Origin: Gautieria morchelliformis
Lineage: Eukaryota; Basidiomycota; Agaricomycetes; Gomphales; Gomphaceae
Reading direction: 5' to 3'
DNA: 64,000 nt
Assembly (NCBI GenBank): GCA_015179125.1
Contig: WHVA01000080.1
Span: 124,001 to 188,000, forward strand
Part shown: one piece after another, positions 8,097 through 19,335 of the stretch
Numbering within the stretch: the first letter of the stretch is position 1
Layout: every line of letters starts with the position of its first letter
Notes under the pieces: model-generated
What the model was told of the DNA's origin: nothing
The model's input: the letters and a program-made list of their open reading frames with translations, nothing else
Database searches by the model: none
Translations under genes and position numbers: made by a program

Positions 8097-10436
8097 ATGA
8101 GCCAGGTTCGGCGTCGGCGCTTGGGTGATTCTGCTCACCCATGGCCCCTTGTCCTCGTTCTTCGATTCGTCGTCGTCGAATGAGACCTTGCCCGTGGGGA
8201 TCACCTCGTTTCCCTTGCGGATCGTCCCTGGGCTCGAGAAGTCCAGGGTTATGCCGAATCTCCTTAGGAACGGTGTCCCTAAGATCACGTCGTAATATTC
8301 GACGTTTGCTACGTTGAAGTATTCGTCGTATGTCCCGCGACCAAACTTGATGGTCGTGTTCGTTCCATAGTTGATCGTGGAACAGCTGCCTATGCAGGCT
8401 AGCTGCAGCACAATTGGTTGCTCCAGGGAGAATGTCTTCATCCCTGTAGCTCGCGTGAATTCGGGGGACAGCAGTACCCCTTCGCTGCCGCTATCTAGCA
8501 GGCAGTGGGCTTTTACGCCATTTATTTCCCAGTACCCCGATAGGGTACAGTTCTCACTACGCGGACGTGTTGGCCGCGGTCTGTGTTTGCTTCGGTGGTG
8601 ATACACCGGCTCGGCCGCCTTAACTGGCGTGACCGATGTGCGTGCCGCCATGACTTTCGTGGTGGTTTTGTCTTCCAGCGCGAATCTGATCGCGCTGGAC
8701 CTGTAGGCGGTGTCCTCCACCTCTTCGTCCCATTCATAGTATTGGGACGGCTCAGGGTCCCACTCTTCAGCGGGCGTGTCTCCGTTATCCGGAGTGTCGT
8801 TGGGTTGGGGATCACCCTCCCCCTCTTCATCAATCTGTTGAAGAGAGCTTTGATCGGGATCCATCTCCGGATCCTCGGCTTCACCGTCGTGCCTCACGGC
8901 CGCTGTCCTTATACTGGACCTAAGCCGGGGGCATTCTGCCTTCTTGTGGCCAGGTTGGCCGCATTCAAAGCATGCGGTGTTGTTTTGGCTGCCGCTGGGC
9001 CTGTCATTGGGCCGGCCCAACGTTTTCGTCGGTGGGGCAGGTCGCGGGGACAATCCTGACGCTTGAGGCTGTTTAGCTTCAGGCGGGCGTCCAGCTTGTG
9101 CTGGGCGTGAGGGCGGTATCCGTTGACCTGTTCCGCTTCTTGCGAACAGGCTGGGCCTGGTCAGGCCTGTTTGTGTCAACGGCTTGCTCCCTGTGAGCCG
9201 GGCGGCGCTAGCCATTGCTGCTGCGCTTTCTGCGCGGCACATCCCCATGTTATATCGGGATGCCTCCTCGATCATCCGGGCCGTCTTGAAGAGTTGCTCT
9301 ATTGAGCTGCTCTCGGCATTATAGCCCTTTTTGAGGACCTCGTTGCGCAGCGTTTCGTGTAGCGCAGATACGAACCGTCTCCGGAACGTGTACTCGTCTG
9401 GCGGCTGTATCATACGTGCCGCGTATTTCGTGAGCTCGTTCAGCATCTCCTGAACGGTTTTCATGCCTTGCATGACCGCGTCGAACTTATTCGAGGTGTG
9501 ATGGTATGTCAGTGTGTGCAGGAACCTCTTTTGAAGGCCTTGCATCACAGATTCCAGCGTCCAGATGCGGACCTGGCGATCGAAGCGTTCAACGTTTCGA
9601 AGGAACCATTCTTGGGCTTCGCCGGTGAGGCGAGTGCCCACATAGCCGACCTGCATGTTGATGCTGGTTGGTCCTAGGAGGCAATTCATTTTCAGCCATC
9701 GTAGGATGGCTGCCACAAAGATTTCAAACTCTTCGAGGTCCGATCCCCCTGCATATGGCTCGGGGTGGGCCAATTTTACGCCGGCCTTCGCTAGCACAGA
9801 CTTCTCCGGGTCTGTGTCCGCGGCGTCTGCCAACGCCACGCGGATCATCCACGTGATCCCATCGTACGGCTCCATTGGTACGACGTCGGCCTGGTCAGGG
9901 ATTCCCTGGCCTTCCGTTGGGGCCATGGATCGCTCACGCGGTTGTGACGCCGCGCGGGGTAAGCTGTTATATGCCCTGATGGGCCCTGGGCCCGGATCGG
10001 GCTCGGGATCGGGAGCATTTTGTGCTCTCGGTTCCAGGGGCGTTTTGTGCCTGGTGTCCCTGGTCAGTCCCGCGTTGCGGATCCGTAGCCTGCTGTTGTA
10101 GGCAGCGCGCGCTTGCCGTGCGTCCTGTACGGCTTGCGTGAGCTGCTCGTCGGGCAGCTGAGCGGTGTGGCTGTGGGCCACCGTCTCTTCGGCGTTCTTG
10201 GCTAGTAGCTCGAGTGCCCGTGTGTGGCGGTGCGCGGCTGCGGCTTCCTTACGCTGCCAGTGTGCGACTTCGAGCTCTAAGCTCTCGGTCATCGTTTCAG
10301 AGTCAGGCTCTGAGGCGACCTGATCCCTAACGATCTGTTGGATCGTTTTACGGCTGTCCGTTGGGGCAGCCGGTTGCTCCTGAGGTTCGTTCCCGAACCT
10401 TACGTCCTGTTCGACCGGGACGGCTGGCGGCGGCAT
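8094..10436 (-). CDS. gypsy B Gag-protease, 780 aa
   Basis: The open frame starts at the ATG at 10436. It holds a helical, Glu/Ala-rich N-terminus, a retrotransposon Gag capsid domain (about aa 200-390, with YAGGSDLEEFEIFV and WFLRNVERFD), a low-complexity Pro/Arg linker, one CCHC knuckle (CFECGQPGHKKAEC, about aa 497) and, after an acidic linker, a retropepsin-like protease (HCLLDSGSEGVLLSPEF, then VILGTPFLRRFG). It ends at the TGA of the candidate readthrough signal. Upstream sequence in the same phase, behind another lone TGA at 10458-10460, suggests the original Gag was longer. Confidence 0.8.
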   Translation of the reverse strand: MPPPAVPVEQDVRFGNEPQEQPAAPTDSRKTIQQIVRDQVASEPDSETMTESLELEVAHWQRKEAAAAHRHTRALELLAKNAEETVAHSHTAQLPDEQLTQAVQDARQARAAYNSRLRIRNAGLTRDTRHKTPLEPRAQNAPDPEPDPGPGPIRAYNSLPRAASQPRERSMAPTEGQGIPDQADVVPMEPYDGITWMIRVALADAADTDPEKSVLAKAGVKLAHPEPYAGGSDLEEFEIFVAAILRWLKMNCLLGPTSINMQVGYVGTRLTGEAQEWFLRNVERFDRQVRIWTLESVMQGLQKRFLHTLTYHHTSNKFDAVMQGMKTVQEMLNELTKYAARMIQPPDEYTFRRRFVSALHETLRNEVLKKGYNAESSSIEQLFKTARMIEEASRYNMGMCRAESAAAMASAARLTGSKPLTQTGLTRPSLFARSGTGQRIPPSRPAQAGRPPEAKQPQASGLSPRPAPPTKTLGRPNDRPSGSQNNTACFECGQPGHKKAECPRLRSSIRTAAVRHDGEAEDPEMDPDQSSLQQIDEEGEGDPQPNDTPDNGDTPAEEWDPEPSQYYEWDEEVEDTAYRSSAIRFALEDKTTTKVMAARTSVTPVKAAEPVYHHRSKHRPRPTRPRSENCTLSGYWEINGVKAHCLLDSGSEGVLLSPEFTRATGMKTFSLEQPIVLQLACIGSCSTINYGTNTTIKFGRGTYDEYFNVANVEYYDVILGTPFLRRFGITLDFSSPGTIRKGNEVIPTGKVSFDDDESKNEDKGPWVSRITQAPTPNLAH

Positions 10437-11221
10437 TCGCTGCTTGTCTCGCTCATTTCAGCGCGCATTGCGACTGCATTCGTTAGCTGCGGACTGTCGC
10501 GAGCTCGGATGAGTTGCGTCGCGTTCCCCACATGGGCGGAGTGCTTTCTGGACGTCCTCCAGCGTGGCTGCGTCTTGCAGCCTGATCTCCTCCGCCTGGT
10601 GGAGTTCCTTGCCGATTGCCATTAGGCCGGCGGTGGCGTTGTCGAGCTGCGATGCCAGCTGATCGTGCTTGTGGCGCGTCAGCGTGCTTCGGTGCAGCGC
10701 AGCCTGCACCTGTTTGTTCAGGGCCTCTGCCGTCTCGTGGTCGATGGCGTGAGCCCTCGAGCTCTTACGACTAGAGCTTGAGTATTCCGAGTCCTGACTA
10801 TTGTCTGGGGCTCATCTCTCTTGCCGTCGTCCTCCTTCAGGGACGATCCTCGTCGCTCTACTTCGAGAGCGTCGGTTTGAGTCATGGCTTTGTGCCCGTC
10901 TCGACGTTGTTGCTCTACCATCTGACGACGGTGAGACTTCTCTGCCCTTTCCTTTGTCCTTGGGCAGAGGGAGGTGGGGGGCGGTGCTGGCTCGTCGCTC
11001 GGCGTCGTCTCTTCTTCGGCCATGCTCGACGAGACGTGGTCGGGGTTTTCCTCGTTCCCTACTGAGGGGATGAGGGCGGTGAGATCTACGATCTCTCCGT
11101 CTTCTATCGTCCTGGTCCCTTGGTCCAGGATAGCGTCAGCCGTCGTGTCACTGGGCTGCGCCTGGGGTGTGGATCTCGAGCTCGTCGCTCGTGTCCGTCT
11201 TCGACTGCGTGGAATCATCAT
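10437..11221 (-). pseudogene. gypsy B Gag N-terminal extension, frameshifted
   Basis: The first ATG pair after the leader (11221) opens a frame rich in Arg/Ser and acidic residues (MMIPRSRRRTRATSSRS...) that ends at 10718. After an apparent one-base shift near 10745 the sequence continues in the Gag phase (AIDHETAEALNKQVQAALH...LRPCGERDATH) as a coiled-coil-like segment and stops at TGA 10460-10458, after SRNAR. Reading resumes as NERDKQRMPPP into Gag-protease. The same N-terminus occurs nearly unchanged at 63795-64000, which supports it as real coding sequence. Confidence 0.6.
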
Positions 11222-11359
11222 GCTCGCAGCCGACAGTAGAGGGTCTACTGGAGGGTCTCAACGATGTTTAGTCGTCGACGCAGCGATCTTTTTCAAGATT
11301 GCTTCGAATCCACTATCGGTTGGTCGCGTGGCGATCAACCGCAGGATAGTTCAAAAAGG

Positions 11360-11573
11360 TGTAAAGATGTCGATCTTAGGACCTTGTATCACAAGGGCAC
11401 TGCAGAACTTGACCAATGAGTGGTATTCTGAATGCTACGTAGTGACAGGTAAGAGTAAGATGCGATGGGGACCGCTAGCCGGTTCCCATGCATAAACTAT
11501 ACAGTGGGTCCCTAAGGGGCCCACTGGGATTATGTAATAACTAATGTACATGTAGATACACGGGTTATTTACA
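11360..11573 (-). repeat. gypsy B 5' LTR (214 bp)
   Basis: Same length as 3566-3779 with four transition differences. It is followed on the plus strand by the duplicated target gagca (11574-11578) and the continuation of LINE copy 1. The 138-nt leader between LTR and first ATG (11359-11222) is about 98% identical to 63657-63794. I could not recognise a tRNA primer site starting with TGG. Confidence 0.9.
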
Positions 11574-12690
11574 GAGCAGCAGCAGTCCTCTATAGAGACG
11601 GAAGGGAGGAGATGACAGTGAAGCTCCATCTGGGAGTGGAAACAGAGCACACTGTATTCGAAGCCGAGTTAGTGGGAGCGGCGATGGGAGCGAAATTGTT
11701 GAACGCAGAACGCAGTGAAAGATACGTGATAGGGTTGGATAGTCAGGTGGCCATACTGACGACCAGAAGAGAAAAGAAGATCCCGGCGCAATACCTGGTT
11801 GACGCCATACATGGACAGCTCGAGAATGTCGCAAGGGCACAACCGAACGCAACGGTGGTTATGAGATGTACGCCAGGACACAAGGGGGTCAAGGGAAACG
11901 AAAGGGCGGACGAAGAGGCTAAGAAGGCAGCGAGGGGGGAGAGCAGCGAAGAGAGGTACATCCCAATGGAATGTCGAGGCACGCTGCCGAGAAGCAAGGC
12001 AGCCGAGCTCCAGAGGCACAAGAAGGAACTCAGAACAAGAGCAAAAGAGGCATTCGCAAGATCGCCGAGATCCGAATACGTGCACAGAATAGACAAGACA
12101 ATGCCATCCCCAGCATATGCCAAATTGACCGAAGGCATGGCCCGCAGACAAGCAGCAATTCTCATACAAATCAGAACGGGCCACATTGCACTCAACAAGC
12201 ACCTTTACAAAATAGGAAAGGTCGACACGTCTATTTGCACAACGTGCAAAAGAGCGGAAGAAACGGTCCACCACTTTTTATATAGATGCCCCGCATACAA
12301 GGAACAGCGCAAGGAACTGAAGCGGACACTAAGAAGGGCCGCCAGTGCCGTCAGCACCCTACTAGCCAAGCCAAAAGCAATGAAGGCTCTGTTCAAGTAT
12401 ATCAGCGCCACAGGGAGGTTCAAGAGAATATACAGAAACCTGGAGATCGGGGAAAAAGGGAGAAAATAGGGAGGAAGAAGAGAAGGAGTAGGGACGAACT
12501 GCGCGAGAAGCGCAACCAAACCTCGCCAACGGAGGCACGGACAAGCCCAGGGCGTCGCCCATGGAGCAGAAGCAGAGATAGAGATATAAGGGCTAGATAG
12601 AAGAAAATTGTCGACCGGGTATTTGTAGAAGCGTCTTACATAGGGCCACGCCCCAGAAGACGATAAATTGGATTATAAAAATAAAAATAA
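11574..12690 (+). pseudogene. LINE copy 1, ORF2 C-terminus (RNase H and CCHC) with 3' UTR and A-rich tail
   Basis: The continuation of the LINE protein after the gypsy B insertion. It carries AAVLYRDGREE, the RNase H core (EHTVFEAELVGAAMGAKLL, GLDSQVAILTT, CTPGHKGVKGNERADEEAKKAA) and a C-terminal zinc knuckle (CTTCKRAEETVHHFLYRC), ending at the stop 12467-12469. The 3' UTR contains GACGATAAATTGG near 12660, also found just before the tail of LINE copy 2. It ends in repeated AAAAT units (12676-12697). RNase H normally removes RNA from the cDNA hybrid during retrotransposition. Confidence 0.85.
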
Positions 12691-12697
12691 AAATAAA

Positions 12698-13631
12698 TCA
12701 CAGGACCAATCACTCCCAATAACCATTGGTGTGCTGTAGTTTCTCATTTTATACCCTGACTGATGATGTTTCATTTATCTGCAAAGATCTCTCATCGTGC
12801 TCCATCTCCACTTACTGGTGACCTCATGGCCTGACTCAGATTCCTGCACCATATGGCAGTGCTTTGTTCTTTCTGCTTTGATGCTTTGTGATGCTATTTT
12901 CACAGTAACTACATTAGCTACACTAGAATTTGCTGTAATCTCATTTGCCAAATATATGCTCTAATCTGCTTTCTACAAATGTTCTAAATCTGCGCTGGTC
13001 TGTTCTGGGTAGCCACCGCCATTGAAAATTCAAACGGGGGACGCTGTCAGGATTGGTTCTTTTAAGGTTTAATAATGGGTGTCAATGAAGTTGAGACACC
13101 CGAACGCAGCAAACCAAGAGGTCCTTGTGTGAATCGACTACATAGCTGCGAAGAGTACCAGACTACTACTAGTACTATGTGGGCTTGGAAGGGCAGCAAG
13201 AGGTATAACCAGTAAGTAGCCAGCCAGAAGCCAGGTCCTTACATGCTTAGTTAACATGTGGCACTTGGCCCTACGGCAACACAATAGTGGAGAAATGTCA
13301 GCAAAAAGCGTCGGCTTTCCCACGATTTACGACGTACGAGCAAGGGAATTTGGCCTAGGTCGCAGTACCATTCTGCTTCATCCGGAGCCGCTCACGCTTC
13401 AAAAGCTCAAAGCGACAAAATAACAGTGCAAGGTTGAGCATACCAAAACTGTAACCGGCCTTCGCGAAGGACCGTACTGGCAAGGCTTGGAGCTCCCTCT
13501 TACTACTCGCGAACCACAAGCTTTCCATACTTATACAACAGCTTTGAGAATACAATTCCGCGGCCTCCGGGCTTATATCTTCCGAGGTGCGCCAGAATGA
13601 GAGCCCATTCCGTGCATTTCCAAACAACCAG
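12698..13631. other. intergenic, possible LTR remnant
   Basis: No gene seen. At 13034-13056 a purine run (ACGGGGGACGC) directly precedes TGTCAGGATTGG. This resembles a polypurine tract and LTR start and could mark a decayed copia-like end, but no partner is visible. The rest is AT-rich sequence downstream of the P450. Confidence 0.3.
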
Positions 13632-15770
13632 CTATGTACTCCCCTGAAGAATAAGTTTCTTGGCAGCGGCCGATCGTGGGGTGATTGTGCAGCGGAATGG
13701 CAAGGGGCCACTGAATGTCCATCAATGTATCTACGAGCTCCGAAGGAAGAAGTCTCGACAGACTCACGATAAGAACCCAGGTACGAAAGCGGCCTCTACG
13801 GGTATGTCATTTCCCCTGCTGTCTCTTGCGGCCGTGATATCGAATACACTCAAGATCGACGTCACTGCAATAAATATAGAGTTCTGGGCAAAGGCTCGAC
13901 CGGGGCATACTCTATCACAAGGTCGATTAAACAGTATCTATTTCAAGCCATGTGTAGATGCTTCACCTCCGACCATATCCAAATGCGGGATTTGGATCTT
14001 TCATGCCCGGGACAAGGAAGCGTTCAGGCTGGAACTTGTCGGTGTCTGTTCCATAGGTCTTGTCATGAAGAAGGTGCCTGCCAAGCCCTGTGAGCATGCA
14101 TACGTGAAAAGATCATCAATTATGGCTGACCACGTATTTCCGACTACGATCGATCCGGCTGGAATGAAATATCCATTAAAGGCATCGTCTTCAGTGACAT
14201 AATGTCCAACACCCAGGGGGAGGACGGGATGCCAACGTATAACTTCTTTGCAAAGTGCATTAATGTAGGGTAGGTTCTCGCGGTCTTCGTATTCTGGAAG
14301 ACGACTTAATCCCACCACTTCATCGAGCTCCTCCTGAGCTTTTCTCTGAACTTCAGGGAAGAGCCGCATGGCCAAAAAGAAAGTAGTGAGTGCAAGCACC
14401 GTCTGCGGGATACCGAGACGTGATAAGTTGGACACCACCGTGGAAGAAATTACGAAGCACGTGCCGTGTCTGCTCCCCCAGCGTAGAGGGTGGAACCTGA
14501 GCCCCGAATAACTTCCTCTTGTCCAGAAGGTACATCACCTGCCTGGTACATTTCTTCCAACAGTGACGCGGTGAAAGAAGGGGTCGCCATTCCAGATTTC
14601 TGGAAAACAATTAGTATAAGAAAAGAAAAATCGAAATGAAGAACTGACAAGAGACTGTTTCACTACATTAAAGGGTGCAGTATTCATTTCCACTGCCAGC
14701 TTGCGCCAATGCCTCGCCTTCGTTTGAAAACTTGCGCCAGGAAACCACTCCGGGACATACTTAACTGCAACAACATGGTCAGACTCTAACATGATTTTAG
14801 GGTGCGGGTGCGACGCACGCATAGGAATTATATCAACCAGGAATGAGCCAGGATTTGACGCGAAGCCGAGGCTGGCGAGTGCCTTCTCGGCGGTATCGAT
14901 GTATGGATCCTGCCTGGCAAGCACTTTGATCCCATACACAACCTGTAAGGCGAGTTGAGTAATCTCTGACAAAGTGGAATAAGAATTAAACAGCTTTTAG
15001 ATACCTCCATGATGATCGCGCCGGCAGTATGCCGGACATGCTCAGCGAATTGATCAGGCGTCTCGTAGAGTCGTGTAAGTAATTCCCTATCATTCAATAC
15101 ATATGTATACCTTTCAATAAATGAAGAAATACGGACCGTGAATGTCCAAGTTGAACAGGCTCATATCTTGCCGCAGCGTCAGGATGGAAATGTTGATGAA
15201 TGGTCCGACGGTGCCGACGCCATCTCTCCCCGTAAGGCATGAAGGTCACAAGCCAATCCCAACCCATCCTACATCATGCTCAATATCACGAAAAATCGCG
15301 ACATTCATTTCGCACACGTACAAGCCAGCGGCCATTTCAAAATTATATCGATTAGAATAAACTGAGGATCGCTTTTCGAATAACTCATAAGCGATGTCTG
15401 GAGAGCTGACTATAACTATGGGTTGTCCAAGAACGTTAAGATAGACAAGATCTCCTGAGGACGTGAGGGATCAAAGGGAGCGACGTTGTAGAATATCATC
15501 AAACATACCGTATTGCTTCGCCCATTGTGAGTAGGTCACCCACTCCTGCTGTGTGGGCATGTCCAAGACATTCCCTAGGAGGAACTTCCTTGGAGGACCT
15601 GGTGGGAGGCGTAAACCTCCACAGCAGCGTCAGGACAACGCCAACCCAGAGTGGGGATAAATGAACTCACCTCTGGGAATTGGTCGACGAAGAAGAAATC
15701 GAAGTGCTAATATCAGACACACTGCCACAACTAGATAATCCGAGCGTATAACTCGGACAAACTGAAACAT
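13632..15770 (-). CDS. cytochrome P450 monooxygenase, 12 exons, 511 aa
   Basis: Exons (minus): 15770-15671, 15616-15509, 15454-15322, 15268-15137, 15086-15005, 14942-14819, 14764-14649, 14599-14465, 14402-14131, 14077-13967, 13911-13768, 13710-13632. They sum to 1536 nt with no stop. The N-terminal anchor (YLVVAVCLILALRFLL) leads to a Pro-rich hinge (LPPGPPRKF). Then come the C-helix FMPYGERWRRHRR, I-helix AGGADTT, ExxR motif KEVIRW, the PERF region and the heme loop FGYGRRVCPGRAFA with the Cys ligand. It resembles the basidiomycete P450s often annotated as O-methylsterigmatocystin oxidoreductase-like. ER-bound, NADPH-P450 reductase-dependent; the substrate is unknown. Intron 8 needs a GC donor (GCACGT); all others are GT-AG. 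Without that intron the frame stops at TAA. Confidence 0.88.
14403..14464 (-). other. GC-AG intron in the P450 gene (62 nt)
   Basis: Donor GCACGT after ACG (14465), acceptor CCCGCAG. Removal joins AGGADT to TVLALTTFFLAM, exactly the conserved I-helix. No GT donor nearby gives this junction. Confidence 0.75.
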
Positions 15771-15812
15771 TTAAGAGTGTTGAATGTGGGGACGATGAGA
15801 TACTGGCATCAT

Positions 15813-15822
15813 CCTTTTTATC
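15813..15822 (-). promoter_or_regulatory. TATA-like box of the P450 gene
   Basis: The minus strand reads GATAAAAAGG about 45-50 nt upstream of the ATG at 15770. Position and sequence suit a fungal core promoter, but this is not tested. Confidence 0.4.
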
Positions 15823-17254
15823 GAGAATTCACGAAGGAAGATTGTGCCGCATGAGGATAATTACGATATTTTCCCACCATGGTCCCCCTGGTATCTCGAA
15901 GCACTTCTAACCGACAATAAGTCCCATGCTGTGGCGGGTCTTCTTATGGGTGCGAGGATCCTTGCCGACTCGGAACTGCGCTCATTGCCATGCAGCTGGG
16001 TCCCTGGGAAATGCTGACTCCACTGCCCGGGGACAAGATTGGTATATACACCTAATGCTGTATTACCGTAAACGCAAGTGGACTATGTCAGCACGGTGAC
16101 TCGACTTCCAAGAAATAAACCTACGGCTACTGACTGGTGGCTTATCGCAGCATAGATAGGCGCTGGATGAATGACTCAGAATGAGGAAACCAATGTTATG
16201 CAAACACAACGAACACCCAAGCCGTTGGATAATCCATATATAGACTGACCGTTTCCTTCACCCGAGAGTCTCGCGTAAAGGTGTGGTTGGAATTAGCTGT
16301 TATGGATAGTCGAGCGACTACCGGTTCAAACAACTAGCTTGTCGGGAGGGGTCGTGGGTGACTGCTAATGCGTAGAAGTGTCGAGTTGGTATGCCTGCAC
16401 CCGACGGATATAAGTCCACCGCGCAACACCACCTCATCCTATTCCGACCCTCTCTCCCTCGACGGTCCTCCCCTGCGCGCCGTCATGTCCATACCATGAC
16501 ACGCCGTGCCCAAAGAGGGAACCAGCACTGCAGGAAGAGTACCCCCTGAAAATCAGTACAATTGGCGCCTGGAGAATCAGTTCATAAGGGACTGCTAAGA
16601 AGTTCAAAAGGAGCTTGGAACCGGCTACCTTAAGTTTTTTCCTCTGATTGGCACGGGCTGAAATTCAGTAGTGATCATGAACATTTTAGCGCATTTTGTG
16701 GCTTGCCGGCAGCAGTCTTTGCATGGTATTCAAGTGCTTTTGGGACTTGTATATAGCCACAAATGAACTTTATTTCAGGTCATAAATACAGGGCGGGCTA
16801 TCGCATAGCAAAGCATAGGCGCAAACATCGAGTACAGAATAGAGAGAAAAATCATAGCTAGACGGCAATAATCGGGTGTCCAAAGTCGAGCGTGCAGAGT
16901 CAAGCATCATTGTCAAACGTGCCGGGAATCGAAGCGAGTAGGCAGTGGAGATGGGCCGACTTGATCTCTTTCCAGAAATTCGGCCCCCTAATGAAATATT
17001 ACGGTCAAATCATGCTGTAAGAAATGGTACGAACTTGAACCCACTGCAGCAGACCCGCCAAGGTCGCCACTCCCACTCCCCAACAGTACTCGTTCCTCGA
17101 AATGAATACGTAGATGGACAAGCGATACGATGTTAGTTCTTAAACATCTGCACCCACTGGAATAAACGATCTATGGATGGGAACGAATGATAAGCCAAAT
17201 CTGCATACAAGGTAACTTGAGTGACAATTCAGTGACGACTGCTGGGACACGTAC
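15823..17254. other. intergenic region without a supported gene
   Basis: No convincing coding region on either strand. At 16411-16417 there is a TATA-like GATATAAG on the plus strand, followed by a pyrimidine-rich run and an ATG (16486) that stops after four codons. It may be the orphan promoter of a lost gene. Confidence 0.4.
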
Positions 17255-17640
17255 ATATAGTGCTACCAGATCAACGTGAGCGCAGGCCACGGAGAAATTC
17301 CCAACAATATGGCCCTGTTGACACGAGTGAGTTAAATAGGACAAATGCCAAATGCCAAAAAACTACAAACCCGAATGCCAATAATGAGCAAGGCGACACC
17401 CTGCATCAGAGAAATCTGGACATGTCTTAGAACAATGTGAGTTGACGAGAAGCATATACGCACCGCTGCAATGAGGCTAGCGAGCAACCAGGATTTGCTC
17501 AATGAACAGATTCGGTAACAGAAGAACCACTGTACGATGACGGCAATGACGGCACTCATCATCAGGCCATAGGACACAGAGATGTACGCGTTGGAAAGCT
17601 TGATCAGGTTGCCGTATCCAGCGCTTCGTAGGATGGAAAT
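17255..17640 (-). pseudogene. fragment of a DUF6534-like multi-pass membrane protein
   Basis: Three stretches splice in phase on the minus strand. The first begins after a TAG acceptor at 17641 (ISILRSAGYGNLIKLSNAY...VIVQWFFCYRICSLSKSWLL). Then follow GVALLIIGIR and GHIVGNFSVACAHVDLVALY (to 17255), each bordered by GT and AG. Aromatic, hydrophobic helices with an FFxYRIxxLS-like motif recall the large basidiomycete family with a DUF6534 domain. I cannot find the first two or the last helices, so this is probably a remnant. A TATATAAG box (minus, near 17850) and an ATG at 17819 may mark its old 5' end. Family call by memory of motifs only. Confidence 0.35.
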
Positions 17641-18239
17641 CTAGGGTAAATCGTACGAGCAAGGAATATATCGAGAGCAAATCGAGTGTGGCGAAAAACG
17701 GAGATCGTGTCGGCAATTGAGGATCGAGATGAAAGAAAGTCTGGGAGGCATTCTGACAAGAGGCAATGGTGAGTGGATGCAGTAGGTTCACGCATGCAGA
17801 GACTGTGAGAGTGAATCATGGCGGAAAAGGTGAGAGTGCGAGGAAGAACGCGCTTATATAAGCCTGCGGAAGTCGAAATGACATGAGCTTTTTTTTCTAG
17901 TCCAACCGGGGCTACTCCGGAGCTCGAAATAAAATTTGTAAGAGATGAGTGTGTTCTAGTCCCACACCAGGACCATCACCCATGGCGGACAAGGAACCGT
18001 TCCTCTGCATACCTTCTTGTACCACGGAACTCGGACGAGTTCAACGTCAATGTCACCGGAAGCGGGTGCAAGCTGCACTAAGCTGTGCAAGCGACTCCCC
18101 GGATGCTGGAAGCCCTAGTAGCGCCAATAGAGATCTGGATGCTGAGAGGCACTTCGACTCAGTTCCTGGGAAATTCTATCAAGGTGATGGTTCCCCGGTT
18201 CAAGGTCTAGCTCTCAATTGCCTACTCCAGTTGGTTGGA

Positions 18240-18735
18240 TTCAGATTCCTCATAACTCATAATGCACTTCCAACTCGCAGTTGCACGATCAGATTGACTC
18301 GGATCACTGACCTACCTCAATACTACAATTACGAAGGGTTCCAGCGCGGTCGTCGATGGCGCAAAACGTGACAGACTCGTCTGGCCTGGTGACTACGCAA
18401 GTCTTCTCGCAATCCCCCTTTTGCTAGAGGCTCATGCTATTTTAAATCAGGCGGTTGCGTTCCCTGCTATCGCAGTTTCAACATACGATTTGATTTCGGT
18501 TTCCAATGGCCTCGACTCACTGTTTGCTGAGCAGACTGTCTCAGGACAGTTGCCATATGCGGGCTTCCCATTCCCAACCCCGCCAGCTATGTTCTCCTTC
18601 ACATACCACATTTACAGCCTCATTGCTGTGTCAAATCATTTCCTGTGGTCGGGGGATGTCGCATATCTCCAAGGTAAATGGGAAGGGTGGAAGAGAGCCA
18701 TGACTTGGAGTCTTGGGACGATCGACTTGCTTGGA
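18240..18735 (+). pseudogene. fragment of a GH78-like alpha-L-rhamnosidase
   Basis: From 18319 the frame reads NTTITKGSSAVVDGAKRDRLVWPGD.., the conserved acid-rich core of fungal alpha-L-rhamnosidases. After a 54-nt intron (18397-18450, donor GCAAGT, acceptor AATCAG) it continues AVAFPAIAVSTYDLIS, then GQLPYAGFPFPTP, FTYHIYSLIAVSN, WSGDVAYLQGKWEGWKRAM and SLGTID. The enzyme would release terminal rhamnose from plant glycans. Upstream the frame hits a TGA at about 18292. Downstream the expected barrel sequence is lost after 18735. Only about 120 of the usual 600 or more residues remain, so I call it a relic. The catalytic DGAKRDR block is intact. Confidence 0.6.
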
Positions 18736-19120
18736 CGACCTTGGACGATCAAATTCATCCGACCCAATGGACTGACACACTTTCTAATTCCTCATCAGCA
18801 ATTTTTAATTATTCATCCTCACTGTCTGGACTCATCGACGTGAGTGCTGAATTACAGTCGCCTTTATTAATTGCACTCAAATACATGTTCTCACACAACT
18901 GTATTATGATATCAGTTCTCAGTAACCCAAACCCTTACCAAGTCAGCGAGACTTTTGTCGAGACTGATTCATCTGCCGAGGATCTCAGTAGACTGTGTAA
19001 ATTCTAGCTCTTGTGCCTGGGGCTCACTTGCTTCGATATCCTCTGGAACTTGTGCTTTCGGCGCACCCGATATAATGAACCGGTCAATGATGAGTACATT
19101 GCCGGCACTAACACTTCAGA
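18736..19120. other. no supported gene downstream of the rhamnosidase relic
   Basis: Short frames only, none with recognisable domains. A local duplication (TTGGACGA repeated near 18740-18752) marks the point where the rhamnosidase homology ends. Confidence 0.4.
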
Positions 19121-19123
19121 CAT

Positions 19124-19335
19124 GCATCCCCGCGCTCGCATTCTTGCATTGGCACTCCCACTCCAACTCCTGGGACCCCCGGACTCACAGTGCCGCATTC
19201 ACCCTCACACTCCCGCACTCGAATTCTCCCATTCCCGCGCTCGCTCTCCGGACTCGGACTTGGACTCCCGCACTCGTATTCCCGCACTCATATTTCCGAG
19301 CTCCCTTCAGACCCACACTCGCACTCGAACTTGGT
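19124..19335 (+). repeat. degenerate CACTC/CACTCG-rich simple repeat
   Basis: Many imperfect units of CACTCN or CACTCCC follow each other, giving long but meaningless Ser/His/Thr/Arg-rich frames on both strands. Not coding. Confidence 0.7.

Larger units (their letters stand above)
3566..11573 (-). mobile_element. Ty3/gypsy chromovirus 'gypsy B', complete ends, RT/RNase H deleted, extra ORF
   Basis: An 8.0-kb minus-strand element flanked by the duplication gagca. It reads 5' LTR (11573-11360), leader, gag-protease, a pol frame with integrase and chromodomain but no RT/RNase H, an accessory ORF, polypurine tract, 3' LTR (3779-3566). The LTRs are 214 bp each and differ at 4 positions by my reading (about 98% identical), so the insertion is fairly recent. 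It sits inside LINE copy 1. Lacking RT, it must have moved with RT supplied in trans or lost the block after insertion. Confidence 0.9.

Noticed and set aside
13034..13060. Complete LTR element downstream of the LINE
   Set aside because: Only a purine run followed by TGTCAGG; no second LTR or coding sequence, so only a remnant is mentioned.
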